From Psychrobacter sp. WY6 (GTDB lineage Bacteria > Pseudomonadota > Gammaproteobacteria > Pseudomonadales > Moraxellaceae): a stretch of 64,000 bases of DNA. Positions 7,026 to 16,169 of the stretch are shown here, in pieces. The position numbers and the translations under genes were made by a program. Position 1 is the first letter of the stretch, and every line of letters begins with the position of its first letter. The notes beneath the pieces were generated by a model, which was not told the origin of the DNA, did not search any database, and saw only the letters and a list, made by a program, of their open reading frames with translations. Location of the stretch: positions 1,798,001 through 1,862,000 of the forward strand of contig NZ_CP049902.1 in the NCBI RefSeq assembly GCF_018448495.1, in the 5' to 3' direction.

Positions 7026-7487
7026 ATGGCGTTAACTCCGAAAAAAAGGTTGTTCGCTGACTGCCTTTTTTCGGGTATGTCAAACAAAGAGGCAGCCATC
7101 GAAGCAGGGTACAGCAAGGCGACAGCATCACAACAAGGCAGCAAACTTGCCAAAGATGAAGACGTACTTCGCTACCTAAAACAATTGAAAGATCAGGCAA
7201 AAACTGAGGTTAAAAAAAAACAAGAAGTTAAAGTTTTGCCGGAAGTTAAATACGTTGATGATGACGAGCCTAAAATAACAGACCCTAAAGAAGCGCTACT
7301 AAAATTAATGAACGACCCAGATCCTGCAATGCAATTAAAAGCTGCGACTGCATTGATGCCATATATGCACGCAAGAATTGCACCCGCTGGTAAAAAGAGG
7401 GTGAGAAAAAAAGCGCAATCGAAGCAACTAAGACTGGTCGATTCGCCACACTCAGTCAGCAGTCAGACAAAATACAATAAGAGATAG
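7026..7487 (+). CDS. terS: Terminase small subunit
   Basis: This 153-residue protein follows AAAGGATTTGGC. The N-terminus L-T-P-K-K-R-L-F-A-D-C and then N-K-E-A-A-I-E-A-G-Y-S-K-A-T-A and G-S-K-L-A-K-D are the terminase_2 (XtmA-type) helix-turn-helix that recognises the packaging site. A Lys-rich coiled middle and a C-terminal helical part (D-P-K-E-A-L-L-K-L-M-N-D-P-D) mediate ring formation and contact with the large subunit. The stop lies three bases before the terL ATG. Confidence 0.85.
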   Translation: MALTPKKRLFADCLFSGMSNKEAAIEAGYSKATASQQGSKLAKDEDVLRYLKQLKDQAKTEVKKKQEVKVLPEVKYVDDDEPKITDPKEALLKLMNDPDPAMQLKAATALMPYMHARIAPAGKKRVRKKAQSKQLRLVDSPHSVSSQTKYNKR

Positions 7488-7489
7488 TA

Positions 7490-9208
7490 ATGATTACTAA
7501 ATGGACAACGGCGTTACCTGATTGGGAAAAACGCATAGTCCAAAAACAATCATTATTACCTTGTCCACCACTTAATCAAGAAGTCGCTGACATTGCATTA
7601 AGGGTTTTTAATAGTCTTGTACTAGTCGATGTGATTGGTCAGCCAACATTGGGTGAGGCATCACTCAAGTGGTCAACGGATTTTGTGGCATCTATCTTTG
7701 GTGCGTATGATCCTGAGACTGGCATACGAATGATTACTGAGTTTATGCTGCTCATCGCTAAGAAGAACGCAAAGAGTACGCTGGCAGCAGGCATTATGAT
7801 GACTGCCTTGATATTGAATGAGCGCCATTCTGCTGATTTGGCAATCATTGCACCGACTAAGGAGGTGGCCAACAACTCATTTAATCCTGCGCGCGACATG
7901 ATTGCTGCTGACCCTGAATTGTCAGCTATGTTTAACGTCAGCGAACACACAAGGACAATTACACATTTAGGTACTAACGCAAAACTAAAGGTAATCGCCG
8001 CTGAGTCAGAGGCGCTGGCAGGTGTTAAAGCCTCTTATATTCTAGTCGATGAGCTATGGCTGTTTGGTAAACGTGCAAACGCTGGCTCGATGCTACGAGA
8101 AGCAACTGGTGGTTTGGCGTCACGCCCTGAAGGTTTTGTTATTTATCTGACAACTATGCCTGACGAGCCGCCAGTTGGTGCAATGAAACAAAAGCTGGAT
8201 TATGCGCGTGGCGTTCGTGATGGCAAGATTGATGATCCACAGTTTTTAGGCCTGCTTTATGAGTTCCCGAAAAAGTATATTGATGATGAGTTATACCTGC
8301 AGCAGCAATGGTGGTTTATAACCAATCCCAATATGGGTGCTTCTGTCAATGAGAAGTACATCGAGCGTGAGTTTAAAAAAGCGGCCGACGAGGGTAAAGA
8401 AGAGTTGCAGGATTTCACCGCCAAGCATTTGAATGTGCAAATTGGCGTGTCAATGAGAGCCAATCGCTGGGCAGCTTCTGAGTTTTGGGAGAAGGCAGCA
8501 GCGCCAAAGCCATTTACCCTTGAAGAGTTAATCGAAGCATCAGAAGTTATCACCATGGGTATCGATGGTGGTGGACTTGATGATTTGCTAGGTATGGCGG
8601 TCATTGGTCGTCTGCCAACTGTCATTCGTGAGTACGAAGATAGAGTCAGTAAAAAACAGGTGCAAGTTAAGCCGTGGTGGGTATGGACCCGCGCATGGTG
8701 TCATGAGATTGCGCTTGAGCGTCGCAAGTCTATTGCACCCACATTAGAGGGATTTGCTAAAGATGGCGACTTGTCTATTGTTAAAAACATCGGCGATGAA
8801 ACAGACGAGCTTGCCAAAATTGCTAAGCAAGTATTTGACAGTGGCAAGCTTGACCAGATAGGGCTTGATCCACTGGGTATCGGCGCATTGATTGATGAGC
8901 TCGTTATGATTGGCATACCAAGCGATAAGCTGATAGGTGTCACACAGGGCTTTAAAATGTCCGGTTATATCAAGACCGCTGAGAATAAGATTGCGCGAAA
9001 AGACATGCTGCACGCTAGTCAAGATATTATGGCGTGGTCAGTCGGCAACTGTCGCACAGTGGTCAGAGGTAGTGGCACAATGTTATCAAAGGCTGAGAGT
9101 GGTACCGCCAAGATTGACCCAGTAATAGGTATGCTCAACGCTGTCGCATTAATGAGTCAAAATCCAGAGCCACCAAACAATTCAGCGCCTACTATGTTTT
9201 TTGTATGA
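7490..9208 (+). CDS. terL: Terminase large subunit
   Basis: This uninterrupted 572-residue protein is of usual length. The ATPase half shows a variant Walker A (L-I-A-K-K-N-A-K-S-T-L-A-A, about residues 87-99) and Walker B with catalytic Glu (Y-I-L-V-D-E-L-W, about residue 185), followed by a T-T-M coupling motif. The nuclease half begins at T-M-G-I-D-G-G-G-L-D-D (about residue 356) and includes the acidic L-D-P-L-G-I-G-A segment. It belongs to the Terminase_1 group of HK97-like phages. It cuts concatemers and drives DNA into proheads. It is one of the few long late genes with no frame break. Confidence 0.93.
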   Translation: MITKWTTALPDWEKRIVQKQSLLPCPPLNQEVADIALRVFNSLVLVDVIGQPTLGEASLKWSTDFVASIFGAYDPETGIRMITEFMLLIAKKNAKSTLAAGIMMTALILNERHSADLAIIAPTKEVANNSFNPARDMIAADPELSAMFNVSEHTRTITHLGTNAKLKVIAAESEALAGVKASYILVDELWLFGKRANAGSMLREATGGLASRPEGFVIYLTTMPDEPPVGAMKQKLDYARGVRDGKIDDPQFLGLLYEFPKKYIDDELYLQQQWWFITNPNMGASVNEKYIEREFKKAADEGKEELQDFTAKHLNVQIGVSMRANRWAASEFWEKAAAPKPFTLEELIEASEVITMGIDGGGLDDLLGMAVIGRLPTVIREYEDRVSKKQVQVKPWWVWTRAWCHEIALERRKSIAPTLEGFAKDGDLSIVKNIGDETDELAKIAKQVFDSGKLDQIGLDPLGIGALIDELVMIGIPSDKLIGVTQGFKMSGYIKTAENKIARKDMLHASQDIMAWSVGNCRTVVRGSGTMLSKAESGTAKIDPVIGMLNAVALMSQNPEPPNNSAPTMFFV

Positions 9209-9218
9209 GGGTTTAATC

Positions 9219-9425
9219 ATGACGATTGTCATAAGCGATAATGCGATGCTGATGTTGGTTTTTATTGCTGGCTTGATTATAGGTGCTATAGCTTATCGAA
9301 TAATCACAGCACCACTGAACAACCAAGACAGAAAGAATCTTAAGGCGATGCGTGATGCGCTTGATGCTTTTGAAATGCGCAGCCGTCCACCACCACCCAA
9401 GCCTGACTATAACCCACATAAATAA
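9219..9425 (+). CDS. Small single-span membrane protein
   Basis: From ATG 9219 (after GAGGGTTTAATC) the product is 68 residues. Residues about 8-30 (A-M-L-M-L-V-F-I-A-G-L-I-I-G-A-I-A-Y) form one membrane span, followed by a basic helix and a Pro-rich tail (R-P-P-P-P-K-P). It lies between terL and the protease and ends at a terminator. Role unknown. Confidence 0.6.
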   Translation: MTIVISDNAMLMLVFIAGLIIGAIAYRIITAPLNNQDRKNLKAMRDALDAFEMRSRPPPPKPDYNPHK

Positions 9426-9429
9426 TCAG

Positions 9430-9451
9430 CCACTTTAACGAGTGGTTTTTT
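9430..9451 (+). terminator. Intrinsic terminator after the small membrane gene
   Basis: CCACT and AGTGG pair around TTAACG and are followed by TTTTTT. The arm-plus-loop word ACTTTAACGAGTGG also occurs in the hairpin at 6190-6217. Confidence 0.6.
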
Positions 9452-9481
9452 ATTGCTAAAAATTTATAACGAGAAATCAAT

Positions 9482-10120
9482 ATGACCAAAGCTTATAGCG
9501 TACTCAAGGTCAAAGCGATAACTGAAGATGCGGACACTCGCACTATCACTGGTATTGCATCGACGCCTTCGCAAGACCGTGACAATGATGTGATGGAAAT
9601 GGAAGGCGCAAGATTTGCTTTGCCTATTCCTTTGCTATGGCAGCACAACCACAACGAGCCTATTGGCGAAGTTACATCGGCAACGGTGACCGCTGAAGGT
9701 ATCGAGATCGTAGCAACCATTGTCAAGATTGACGAAGAGGGCGCCTTAAAAAGCCGAACCGATGAAGCATGGCAGTCTATCAAGTCGGGTTTGGTTAAGT
9801 GCTTATCGATTGGCTTTCGATTGCTTGAGTATAACTACCTTGAAGATAGCTATGGGCTGCACATCAAGGAGTGGGAATGGTACGAGCTGTCCGCTGTGAC
9901 GGTTCCCGCTAATCCTGATGCCCTGATTACCAGCGTCAAAAAAATCAAACAAGCATTTTCTGATGCTGATAAATCGAAGTCAGAACCTAAAAAAGAGATC
10001 GAGACAGCTCCTATTGATTCAGAGTTGACCAAACCTAGTGATTCAAACCCACCACCAGTACGAATCATCACCTTAGTTGACCCTAATCAGGGCAGCGTAT
10101 CATTACTATCCGGAGAATAA
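9482..10120 (+). CDS. HK97-family prohead protease
   Basis: This 212-residue protein has G-I-A-S-T-P-S-Q-D-R-D-N-D-V, then L-L-W-Q-H-N-H-N-E-P-I-G with the catalytic His, and K-C-L-S-I-G-F-R with the catalytic Ser of the U35 herpesvirus-protease-like fold. V-T-V-P-A-N-P-D-A follows as usual. It trims capsid N-termini during head maturation. The C-terminal 50 residues are a Ser/Pro/Lys-rich tail. It is followed immediately by the capsid gene. Confidence 0.88.
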   Translation: MTKAYSVLKVKAITEDADTRTITGIASTPSQDRDNDVMEMEGARFALPIPLLWQHNHNEPIGEVTSATVTAEGIEIVATIVKIDEEGALKSRTDEAWQSIKSGLVKCLSIGFRLLEYNYLEDSYGLHIKEWEWYELSAVTVPANPDALITSVKKIKQAFSDADKSKSEPKKEIETAPIDSELTKPSDSNPPPVRIITLVDPNQGSVSLLSGE

Positions 10121-10123
10121 GTT

Positions 10124-11462
10124 ATGTGGGAAAAACAACGTGCGCAGCTACTTGCGACAATCAAATCAAAAAAGGGTCAGCTTAAAAGTCTGATGTCAAA
10201 ATCTGCGGAAGAAGGCCGCACTACTGATGACGACGAAGAAGCTAAAGTCAAAGCGGTTGAAGATGACATTGCTCGTCTCGAAGCCAACCTTGCTCGTGTC
10301 GAAAGCTTTATTGCCGATGTTGCAGTAGCTTCAAACAATGCGACTCCTGCTGCTGGTGAGAGCGAAGAAGAAGCTGGTGCCAGTGCTGAAGGTGAGTCTG
10401 AACCTGAGAAAGCCGCCAAAGGCGAAACTTCTGTTAAGCCAAACAATGCCAAAAAGGGTATTGCGTTTGCACAGCTTGCCAAAGCCAAAGCGCTTGCGGT
10501 GCTACAACAAAGAAAGGTAATATTTCTTCTCCGCTTGATATCCCACAAGGCATGGACTCACGAGTTATCAAAGCACTTGAGAAAGCAGTGGTTCTTGATA
10601 CGTCTAACTCTAGCGCTCTGATTGTAGAAAATCAGCTTGCCAATGAGTTCATTGAGTTGCTACGAGCAGAAACTATCGTTGATAAGTTATCGTCCATGAT
10701 GCGCGTTGCTCCTTTTAATTCTACTATTCCGGGTATGGCCACTGGTTCTGTTGCAGCTTGGGTAGGTGAAGGTGCTGCGAAACCAGCAACCAATCCTACG
10801 TTTAACACTGTTGATATTAAGCATCACAAATTGGCTGGTATCGTGGTCCGTACTGATGACTTGCTAAAGCTATCAACGCCTAGCACTGACCAAATGTTTG
10901 CTGAACGACTTGGTTGAAGCATCGACCCCCTTTTGATACCACGTTTATGGATGATGAAGCGCAAACAGCAGTACGACCTGCTGGTGTGTTAAATGGTGCT
11001 ACCAAAGTCACCGCTACAGGTGTGACTGTCGCTGATTATGATGCGGATTTGGCAAACCTAAACAACAACTTCATCACCAATAACCTGTCATTAACTGGTG
11101 CTTACTACATCATGAGCGCCACACGCGCTAGCGCGATGGGTCGTTTACGTGACGCATTGGGTAATCCGTACTATCGTGGTATGGCTAATGGCCCTGGTGA
11201 TAAAACGCTAGATGGATTGCCGGTCATTGAATCTGAAAACGCTGGCGATGTTATTGCATTGGTCAAGCCATCAGAGTTATATCTTGCTGATGATGGTGAA
11301 GTTGAAGTTGCATTCAGTGATCAAGCGACTATCGACATGGGTGCCACTACATTGGTTAACCTATGGCAGCAAAATATGACGGCTATTCGTGCTGAGCGTC
11401 ATACTTGGGCGAAACGTCGCACTATCGCAGCCGCTTACATCGACTACAGCACCTTACCTTAG
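10124..11462 (+). CDS. HK97-fold major capsid protein (three frame breaks)
   Basis: Residues 1-120 form the delta domain (coiled coil: L-A-T-I-K-S-K-K-G-Q-L-K-S-L, then I-A-R-L-E-A-N-L-A-R) and an acidic Ala-Glu linker, removed by the protease. After a break near 10,497 come D-S-R-V-I-K-A-L-E-K-A-V-V and E-N-Q-L-A-N-E-F-I-E-L-L-R, followed by G-S-V-A-A-W-V-G-E-G-A-A-K, the usual W-V-G-E-G/A capsid motif. Two more breaks (about 10,905 and 10,935) precede V-R-P-A-G-V-L-N-G-A-T and the P-domain/A-domain end I-R-A-E-R-H-T-W-A-K-R. The order and spacing match one gene, and a functional phage could not tolerate these breaks. I attribute them to indels. Confidence 0.85.
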
Positions 11463-11490
11463 TCCTTGGCTTTAAAGTTATAGATTGGCT

Positions 11491-11520
11491 AAAACCCTGA
11501 CCACTGTGTCGGGGTTTTTT
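11491..11520 (+). terminator. Terminator after the capsid gene
   Basis: AAACCCTGAC (11492-11501) pairs with GTCGGGGTTT (11508-11517) with one G-T pair, followed by more T. It would raise capsid transcript level relative to the downstream genes. Confidence 0.75.
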
Positions 11521-11575
11521 ACGAGTGGGTATTGGTGTTCGCTAGTATCTATTCGTAAAAAACAAGAGGCTGATT

Positions 11576-11764
11576 ATGAAAATAAAATATATCAAAGATG
11601 CACCCAATGGTGCTGCTGGCATGAGTGATGATGTCAGTGACTTTCATGGCAATATTTTGGTCAAGGCAGGATTTGCCGAAGTTGAACCTGATGCCAGTGA
11701 AGCACCTAGAAAAACCAAAGCCAAACCAAAGGCTAAAGCAATCACCAAAACAGATAGCGAGTAA
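11576..11764 (+). CDS. Small head-region protein
   Basis: A 62-residue protein with a short folded start (K-I-K-Y-I-K-D-A-P-N-G-A-A-G, then V-K-A-G-F-A-E-V) and a Lys/Ala/Pro-rich tail (K-A-K-P-K-A-K-A). Similar K-x-G-F-A proteins lie next to portal genes in other siphophages, but I cannot name the family. It is followed 5 bases later by the portal gene. Confidence 0.55.
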   Translation: MKIKYIKDAPNGAAGMSDDVSDFHGNILVKAGFAEVEPDASEAPRKTKAKPKAKAITKTDSE

Positions 11765-11769
11765 CAATT

Positions 11770-13052
11770 ATGGGCATGCTTGATTGGTTTACAGGTAAGA
11801 AATCCGCAAGCACCGCCCAACCTGTCAATGGTGGCGATGTTTGGCATACGATACATGAGCCTAGTATGGGTGCATGGCAGCGTAACGAAGAAATTGAAGT
11901 GAGCAAAAACGACCAGATGCGCCATCATGCGGTGTTTGCTTGTGTGTCATTGATTACTCGTGACATCGGAAAGCTGAAAATTAAGACCAAAAAAAAGGTT
12001 GATGGTGTGATGCAGCCGTGTGATAGCCGCGTCAATTCATTATTAGCGAAGCCAAATGAGTTTCAGAACTGGCAGCAGTTCGCTGAAGCATGGGCGACCA
12101 GTAAATCAACCAGTGGCAACACTTATGTTTTAAAGGTTCGCAATATATTTGGTGATGTATGGAAGTTGCACATTCTTAATCCCGAACGCACTAAGCCGTT
12201 GGTTGATCCAAACGGTAATGTTTTTTATCAGGTGCGCCGTGACCGTTTGTTTAACTTAGATGAAGATGTGGTGTTTCCTGCATCTGAAATCATCCATGAT
12301 CGCTTTAATTGCTTTTATCATCCGTTGGTTGGCTTATCACCTATCACTGCTTGCGCACTATCTGCCAGTCAAGGCATTAGTATTCAGCGCAATGCACAGG
12401 CGTTCTTTGCTAATGCTTCTCGACCTTCTGGAATATTGGTTGCACCGGGCGCTATTAGTGAATCGACAGGTGCAGAGTTAAAGGCTAACTGGGATAGAAA
12501 TTACTCAGGCATGGGTAATGGCCGCACAGCGGTGCTAGGCGACGGCATGACTTATGTGCCTATATCGGTGGCTGCTAACGATGCGCAGTTGGTTGAGCAA
12601 TTGAAGTTATCAGGTGAGATTGTATGCACTGCGTTAGTGTGCCAGCCTTTAAAGTTGGTCTTGCTTCTTTACCAGGCGGTAAAATTAGTGATCACAATGA
12701 TATTTATTATAGTGACTGCTTGCAGCATTACATTGAGTCAATCGAAACTTTACTCAATCAGCACTTAGACCTTGAGGATGGTGTTGAGGTTGAGTTTGAT
12801 TTAAAGGCTCTATTACGAATGGATTCGGGTAGCCAGATGGCATACCTGAAAGAAGGTATTGGTAGCTCGATATTATCGCCTAATGAGGCACGGGCTGAGC
12901 TTGGCTACAGTCCGGTTGATGGTGGCAATAGCCCAATGATACAGCAGCAGAATTACAGCCTAGCAGCATTGGCGGCGCGTGACGCTACTAATCCACTTGC
13001 TGTAGTCGCAGAGCCTACAGCAGCCAATGACGAGGTGGTTACTAATGACTAA
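11770..13052 (+). CDS. HK97-family portal protein (one frameshift)
   Basis: The N-terminal 285 residues show V-F-A-C-V-S-L-I-T-R-D-I-G-K-L, then L-A-K-P-N-E-F-Q-N-W-Q-Q-F, G-N-T-Y-V-L-K and the Q-R-N-A-Q-A-F-F-A-N-A-S-R-P-S-G block typical of phage portals. The frame breaks near 12,630. The other frame continues with V-P-A-F-K-V-G-L-A-S-L-P-G-G-K and Y-L-K-E-G-I-G-S-S-I-L-S-P-N-E-A-R, the conserved portal C-terminal motif. Corrected length is about 427 residues, normal for the family. The dodecamer forms the DNA entry vertex. The stop lies inside the start of the connector gene. Confidence 0.9.
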
Positions 13053-13338
13053 CTGGGTGACGCTAGAAGAGGCCAAGTATCACTTGCGCTATGACGATGA
13101 CAGCAACGATATGATGCTTCAAGGTTATATCGCCGCTGCTGAGGCTGCAACCAATCGATACATCACCGAATCCGTGGTTGCTGAAGATACGCCTGATATC
13201 AAAGTGGCTGTATTGCTGTTGGTCGGTTACTACGACTACCACCGTAATATGGATAAAGACATGCCATCAGATGGCAATTATTTGCCGCCACCAGTTCGGG
13301 CTTTATTATGGCCTTATCGGAAACCATCTGTTAATTAG
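13045..13338 (+). CDS. Head-tail connector, HK97 gp6-like
   Basis: From ATG 13045 (8 bases before the portal stop, after GAGGTGG) the product has 97 residues. W-V-T-L-E-E-A-K-Y-H-L-R-Y-D-D-D-S-N-D and L-Q-G-Y-I-A-A-A-E-A-A matches the gp6-like adaptor family (L-x-E-A-K-x-H-L, D-D-x-x-D, L-I-x-A-A). V-R-A-L-L-W-P-Y-R is the usual end. It forms the first ring below the portal. Confidence 0.85.
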   Translation: MTNWVTLEEAKYHLRYDDDSNDMMLQGYIAAAEAATNRYITESVVAEDTPDIKVAVLLLVGYYDYHRNMDKDMPSDGNYLPPPVRALLWPYRKPSVN

Positions 13339-13361
13339 ATGCTATTAACAAGGACAATGTT

Positions 13362-13578
13362 ATGTATGTGTACAGCTTAAAACGCATGATGATCGGCAGA
13401 AAAATCGTGCAAAAGGCGAAACCGTTTCTGTTAGCCAAAAAGAAGGTCGTGAGTTAATAGAAAAAGGGTCTGTGGTTAATGTAAAAACGCCTGACCCTGC
13501 GGATTTTAAAGCCAAAACCACTAAGAAAAAAACAGTGGCAGCTGCAGATGCGGTCGAGATTGACAACAATGACTTGTA
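13362..13578 (+). CDS. Small head-region protein (one frameshift)
   Basis: ATG 13362 opens a frame that fails near 13,380. Shifting one base gives H-D-D-R-Q-K-N-R-A-K-G-E-T-V-S-V, then R-E-L-I-E-K-G-S-V-V-N-V and a Lys/Ala tail ending at 13578. The corrected 72-residue protein has one small beta-rich domain. It lies between the two connector proteins, but I cannot name the family. Confidence 0.4.
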
Positions 13579-13694
13579 AAGGATGCGAGGCACGCCGTGA
13601 GTGGATTAAACAACGAACCGATGAAGCCAGAAAACGAGCAAAGCAGCTTGCCAAGCTTAATAACACTGGTGACCAAACTGGTCGAACAAAATAA
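13569..13694 (+). CDS. Small basic Cys-containing phage protein
   Basis: ATG 13569 overlaps the previous stop. The 41-residue product (MTCKGCEARREWIKQRTDEA at the start) has a C-x2-C pair and a basic helix. Short C-x2-C-E-x-R-R proteins occur in this region of other siphophages. It overlaps the next gene by about 70 bases, so at least one of the two starts may be wrong. Confidence 0.4.
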   Translation: MTCKGCEARREWIKQRTDEARKRAKQLAKLNNTGDQTGRTK

Positions 13695-13830
13695 CGTACT
13701 CATTCAGAAGTCCAGTGAAAAAGAGCAAATCATATTACGACTGCTTGATCAGCATGATGAGATATTAAACGAGCTCGTTGAGCAGCAAGACGACGATGAC
13801 GAAATGGGCTCTCCGTTTTTAGATGGGTGA
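13621..13830 (+). CDS. Small coiled-coil phage protein
   Basis: ATG 13621 gives 69 residues; a GTG at 13597 would add 8. The middle (L-I-T-L-V-T-K-L-V-E-Q-N-N-V-L-I) is a heptad-type coiled coil, and the end is acidic (E-Q-Q-D-D-D-D-E-M). The stop overlaps the start of the head-closure gene. Function unknown. Confidence 0.45.
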   Translation: MKPENEQSSLPSLITLVTKLVEQNNVLIQKSSEKEQIILRLLDQHDEILNELVEQQDDDDEMGSPFLDG

Positions 13831-13835
13831 ATGAT

Positions 13836-14191
13836 ATGGCAGTCAATGCTGGCGAGTTAAGGCACCGAGTCACAATACAAGTCTACGCGAAAGGTGGTCG
13901 TGATGGCGATGGGTATGAGCTGCCATCGGAATGGATCGAATATAAAAAATCTATGCCAAAATTACACCGCTATCTACTAAAGATTTGCTTAGCGCACAAG
14001 CTGCAGATTCTGAAATAACTGCTCGAATGAAAGTCCGGTATAGCACTGGCCTTGATATCGACACCACTATGCGCGTTGTTTGGAAAGGCCGGTTATATGC
14101 AATAGATAGCCAAGGTCTTGATGATAGCGATAGTGGCTTGGAATATACAACGTTCGCTCTGTCAGGCGGTGTCGAACAATTTAAGGGCTAA
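13836..14191 (+). CDS. Head closure / head-tail adaptor, SPP1 gp16-like (one frameshift)
   Basis: From ATG 13836 the N-terminus reads A-G-E-L-R-H-R-V-T-I-Q, the family signature, followed by G-R-D-G-D-G-Y. The frame breaks near 13,960. The other frame gives P-L-S-T-K-D-L-L-S-A-Q-A-A-D-S-E-I-T-A-R-M-K-V-R-Y-S, then M-R-V-V-W-K-G-R-L-Y-A-I, which is the rest of the Phage_H_T_join beta barrel. Corrected length is about 117 residues. It closes the filled head before tail joining. Confidence 0.85.
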
Positions 14192-14195
14192 CTTC

Positions 14196-14339
14196 ATGTC
14201 AAAAATATATCAAGGTGAAGACGATTCGATTGTCGTTATAGAGAAAGTGCGCGGCAAGATTTATTTATCAGATGATCTAGATGACAGCATTATTACTATT
14301 TGTCCTAAAAGCTGGCCACAAATAAAAGAGACTAGATAA
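14196..14339 (+). CDS. Small acidic phage protein
   Basis: A 47-residue frame (MSKIYQGEDDSIVVIEKVRG at the start) begins 5 bases after the previous stop without a clear ribosome site. It is beta-rich and acidic. Position in a tight head-tail operon is the main support. Function unknown. Confidence 0.4.
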   Translation: MSKIYQGEDDSIVVIEKVRGKIYLSDDLDDSIITICPKSWPQIKETR

Positions 14340-14359
14340 AAAGCTATCCTCTATAAGTG

Positions 14360-14871
14360 ATGGCGATTATGCCAAATGAAATTACTGGTCTTGACGAAGT
14401 GCAGGCAAAGTTACGTCAGCTTGGTAATCAACGTAAAGCCAAGAACGCTGCTACTCGCTCATCGCGCAAAGCAATGAACATCGTTAAAAAAGCGGCTGTG
14501 GTCAACGCCAAAGCGTTTGATGACAAAGACAGCCCCGAAAAGATTTGGAAAAACATCGTTACTAAGCCCGGTAAAACTAAGGGTGTTGATAATGTTGTGA
14601 TGAAGGTTGGTGTAAAAGGCGGTGCGAGAAAGTACGGCACTAATGCAGATAATAGACGTGCAAACCGAATAGGTCGAACCTATCAGACGCAGGGCGATAA
14701 GAAAAACCCCGGTGGTGATACCTGGTACTGGCGCTTTAAAGAGTTCGGCAGTGCAACCAATAATGCAGAGCTTTTTTGCGACCGGCACTAAACAACAACA
14801 TGGCCGCGGTGCAAGCTGAATTTACCAGGGCATACAAAGAAGAGCTCGACAAGGAGATTGCCAAGCTATGA
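14360..14871 (+). CDS. HK97 gp10-like head-tail joining protein (one frameshift)
   Basis: From ATG 14360: I-T-G-L-D-E-V-Q-A-K-L-R-Q-L-G, then A-A-T-R-S-S-R-K-A-M-N-I-V and P-G-G-D-T-W-Y-W-R-F-K-E-F-G-S-A, the W-x-F-x-E-F-G-T motif of the HK97-gp10 family. At a T-run near 14,770 the frame is lost; a one-base correction restores F-L-R-P-A-L-N-N-N-M and a C-terminal helix ending exactly on the ATGA overlap with the next gene. That overlap confirms the correction. Corrected length is about 170 residues. Confidence 0.85.
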
Positions 14872-15230
14872 GCTTTATACCGATATACCGAGCCTTGGCA
14901 GCCAGTGCTGACGTGACCAGCCTTGTTAATATAGAGACACAAGCGTTTGAAGACGTAGCACCGTTTGGCACAGCACCACCTTACATCGTTTGGCAAACCA
15001 TGTCAGGGCAATCACAAAACCACTTGGATGAACCTGCAAATTTTGACGACACGCAATATCAGGTGATGGTGTACGCCACCAATGCACGCACCGCATATGA
15101 GATTCGTGATGCGGTGCGATCAGCACTCGAACAACACTCTTGGATATTGAACCCATCCATTAGTCAGTATGACAGCAAAGCCAAGCTATACGGTCGCGGC
15201 TTTGATGCCAACTGGATACTAGCAAGATAA
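14868..15230 (+). CDS. Tail terminator / completion protein (DUF3168)
   Basis: This 120-residue protein opens I-P-I-Y-R-A-L-A-A-S-A-D-V-T-S-L, then P-Y-I-V-W-Q-T-M-S-G and D-T-Q-Y-Q-V-M-V-Y-A. These blocks match DUF3168, the family of tail-terminator rings that cap the tail tube at the head end. It is translationally coupled to the gp10-like gene and precedes the tube gene, the usual order. Confidence 0.82.
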   Translation: MSFIPIYRALAASADVTSLVNIETQAFEDVAPFGTAPPYIVWQTMSGQSQNHLDEPANFDDTQYQVMVYATNARTAYEIRDAVRSALEQHSWILNPSISQYDSKAKLYGRGFDANWILAR

Positions 15231-15258
15231 ACCACTTTTAATTAATAGGATAAAGCTC

Positions 15259-15744
15259 ATGGCTAAAGTCGAAAGAGGTGTACTATCACAAGGTACGAAA
15301 GTATGGATTAAGCATGGCGATACGCCTGAGCTTACTAAAATGATTTGTATCACTAATATCCAAATTGGTGATGATAGTGATAACGACATTGATGATACGT
15401 GTCTGGAAGAGGAGGACGTTACCACCTCAGTGGCAGGCCTAACCACTCCCGGTGAAGGGTCAATCTCTATCAACACCGACCCAAAAAACGCTACACACAT
15501 GACACTATTACAGCTTGCTAGCGAGAAAGCGGTTATTGAAGTGTTCATCGGATGGAGTGACGGCACTGTCGAACCTACGCTAGCAACTGATACGGTGACG
15601 TTACCCGAAGGTCGCACATGGACTTCATTCGTAACTCAGCTAAAAGACACTAATCCTACGTTTGAACCCAACGATCTGGTTAAGCACGCGATACCAATGA
15701 AGCGGCAATCGAAGGCTATCACCGCGTTTAAAACAACGCCGTAA
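15259..15744 (+). CDS. Major tail tube protein
   Basis: A 161-residue protein after AATAGGATAAAGCTC. It starts A-K-V-E-R-G-V-L-S-Q-G-T-K-V-W, then C-L-E-E-E-D-V-T-T-S-V-A-G-L and G-E-G-S-I-S-I-N-T-D-P, typical of siphophage tube proteins with a beta-sandwich fold. An uninterrupted frame and its own ribosome site and terminator suggest high expression. Confidence 0.8.
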   Translation: MAKVERGVLSQGTKVWIKHGDTPELTKMICITNIQIGDDSDNDIDDTCLEEEDVTTSVAGLTTPGEGSISINTDPKNATHMTLLQLASEKAVIEVFIGWSDGTVEPTLATDTVTLPEGRTWTSFVTQLKDTNPTFEPNDLVKHAIPMKRQSKAITAFKTTP

Positions 15745-15775
15745 ACGTGCTGTAATCAGCAATTATCGCTAACAC

Positions 15776-15806
15776 TAAGCCTCTTAATTGAGGCTTAACT
15801 ATTTTT
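15776..15806 (+). terminator. Terminator after the tail tube gene
   Basis: TAAGCCTC (15776-15783) and GAGGCTTA (15790-15797) form a perfect stem around TTAATT, followed by an A/T run ending in TTTTT. Confidence 0.6.
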
Positions 15807-15820
15807 AGAGGATTGGAAAG

Positions 15821-16169
15821 ATGGCAAAGTTAAATCTAGCAGACATTAAGTCAGGCAGTCTTGTCTCGCAAGTTCGTGATGAAACGGTGACGTTCTTTCA
15901 TAATGGCGAAGAGTGCAGTGTTGATATTCGCATTAAGCAACTGCCGTTCTTTGAAACCGAGGCGCTATTGAAACGTATGCATGATGGCGAAAGTGTGGCA
16001 TCAGACTGGATTAGTAAGGCGCTGGTCGATGACAAGGGTGAAGTGATGTTTACCAAAAACAGGTAGAAAATAGCTTTGTACAAACACTGGCTTCTGCTAC
16101 TTTTGATAAAGTATGGGATACTGATAATATAAAAAGGCGATGCAGGCCAAGAGCAAAAAGGCTTCATAG
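15821..16169 (+). CDS. Tail assembly chaperone, gpG-like (one frame break)
   Basis: From ATG 15821 behind GAGGATTGGAAAG: L-A-D-I-K-S-G-S-L-V, then V-D-I-R-I-K-Q-L-P-F-F-E-T-E-A-L. Near 16,055, in ACCAAAAACAGG, adding one A carries the frame into K-Q-V-E-N-S-F-V-Q-T-L-A-S-A-T-F-D-K-V-W and a stop at 16,167-16,169. The resulting 116-residue protein fits the G chaperone placed between tube and tape measure. It recruits tape measure protein during tail assembly. The A-run break is probably an assembly error; the later slip at 16,154-16,160 is probably genuine. Confidence 0.75.
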
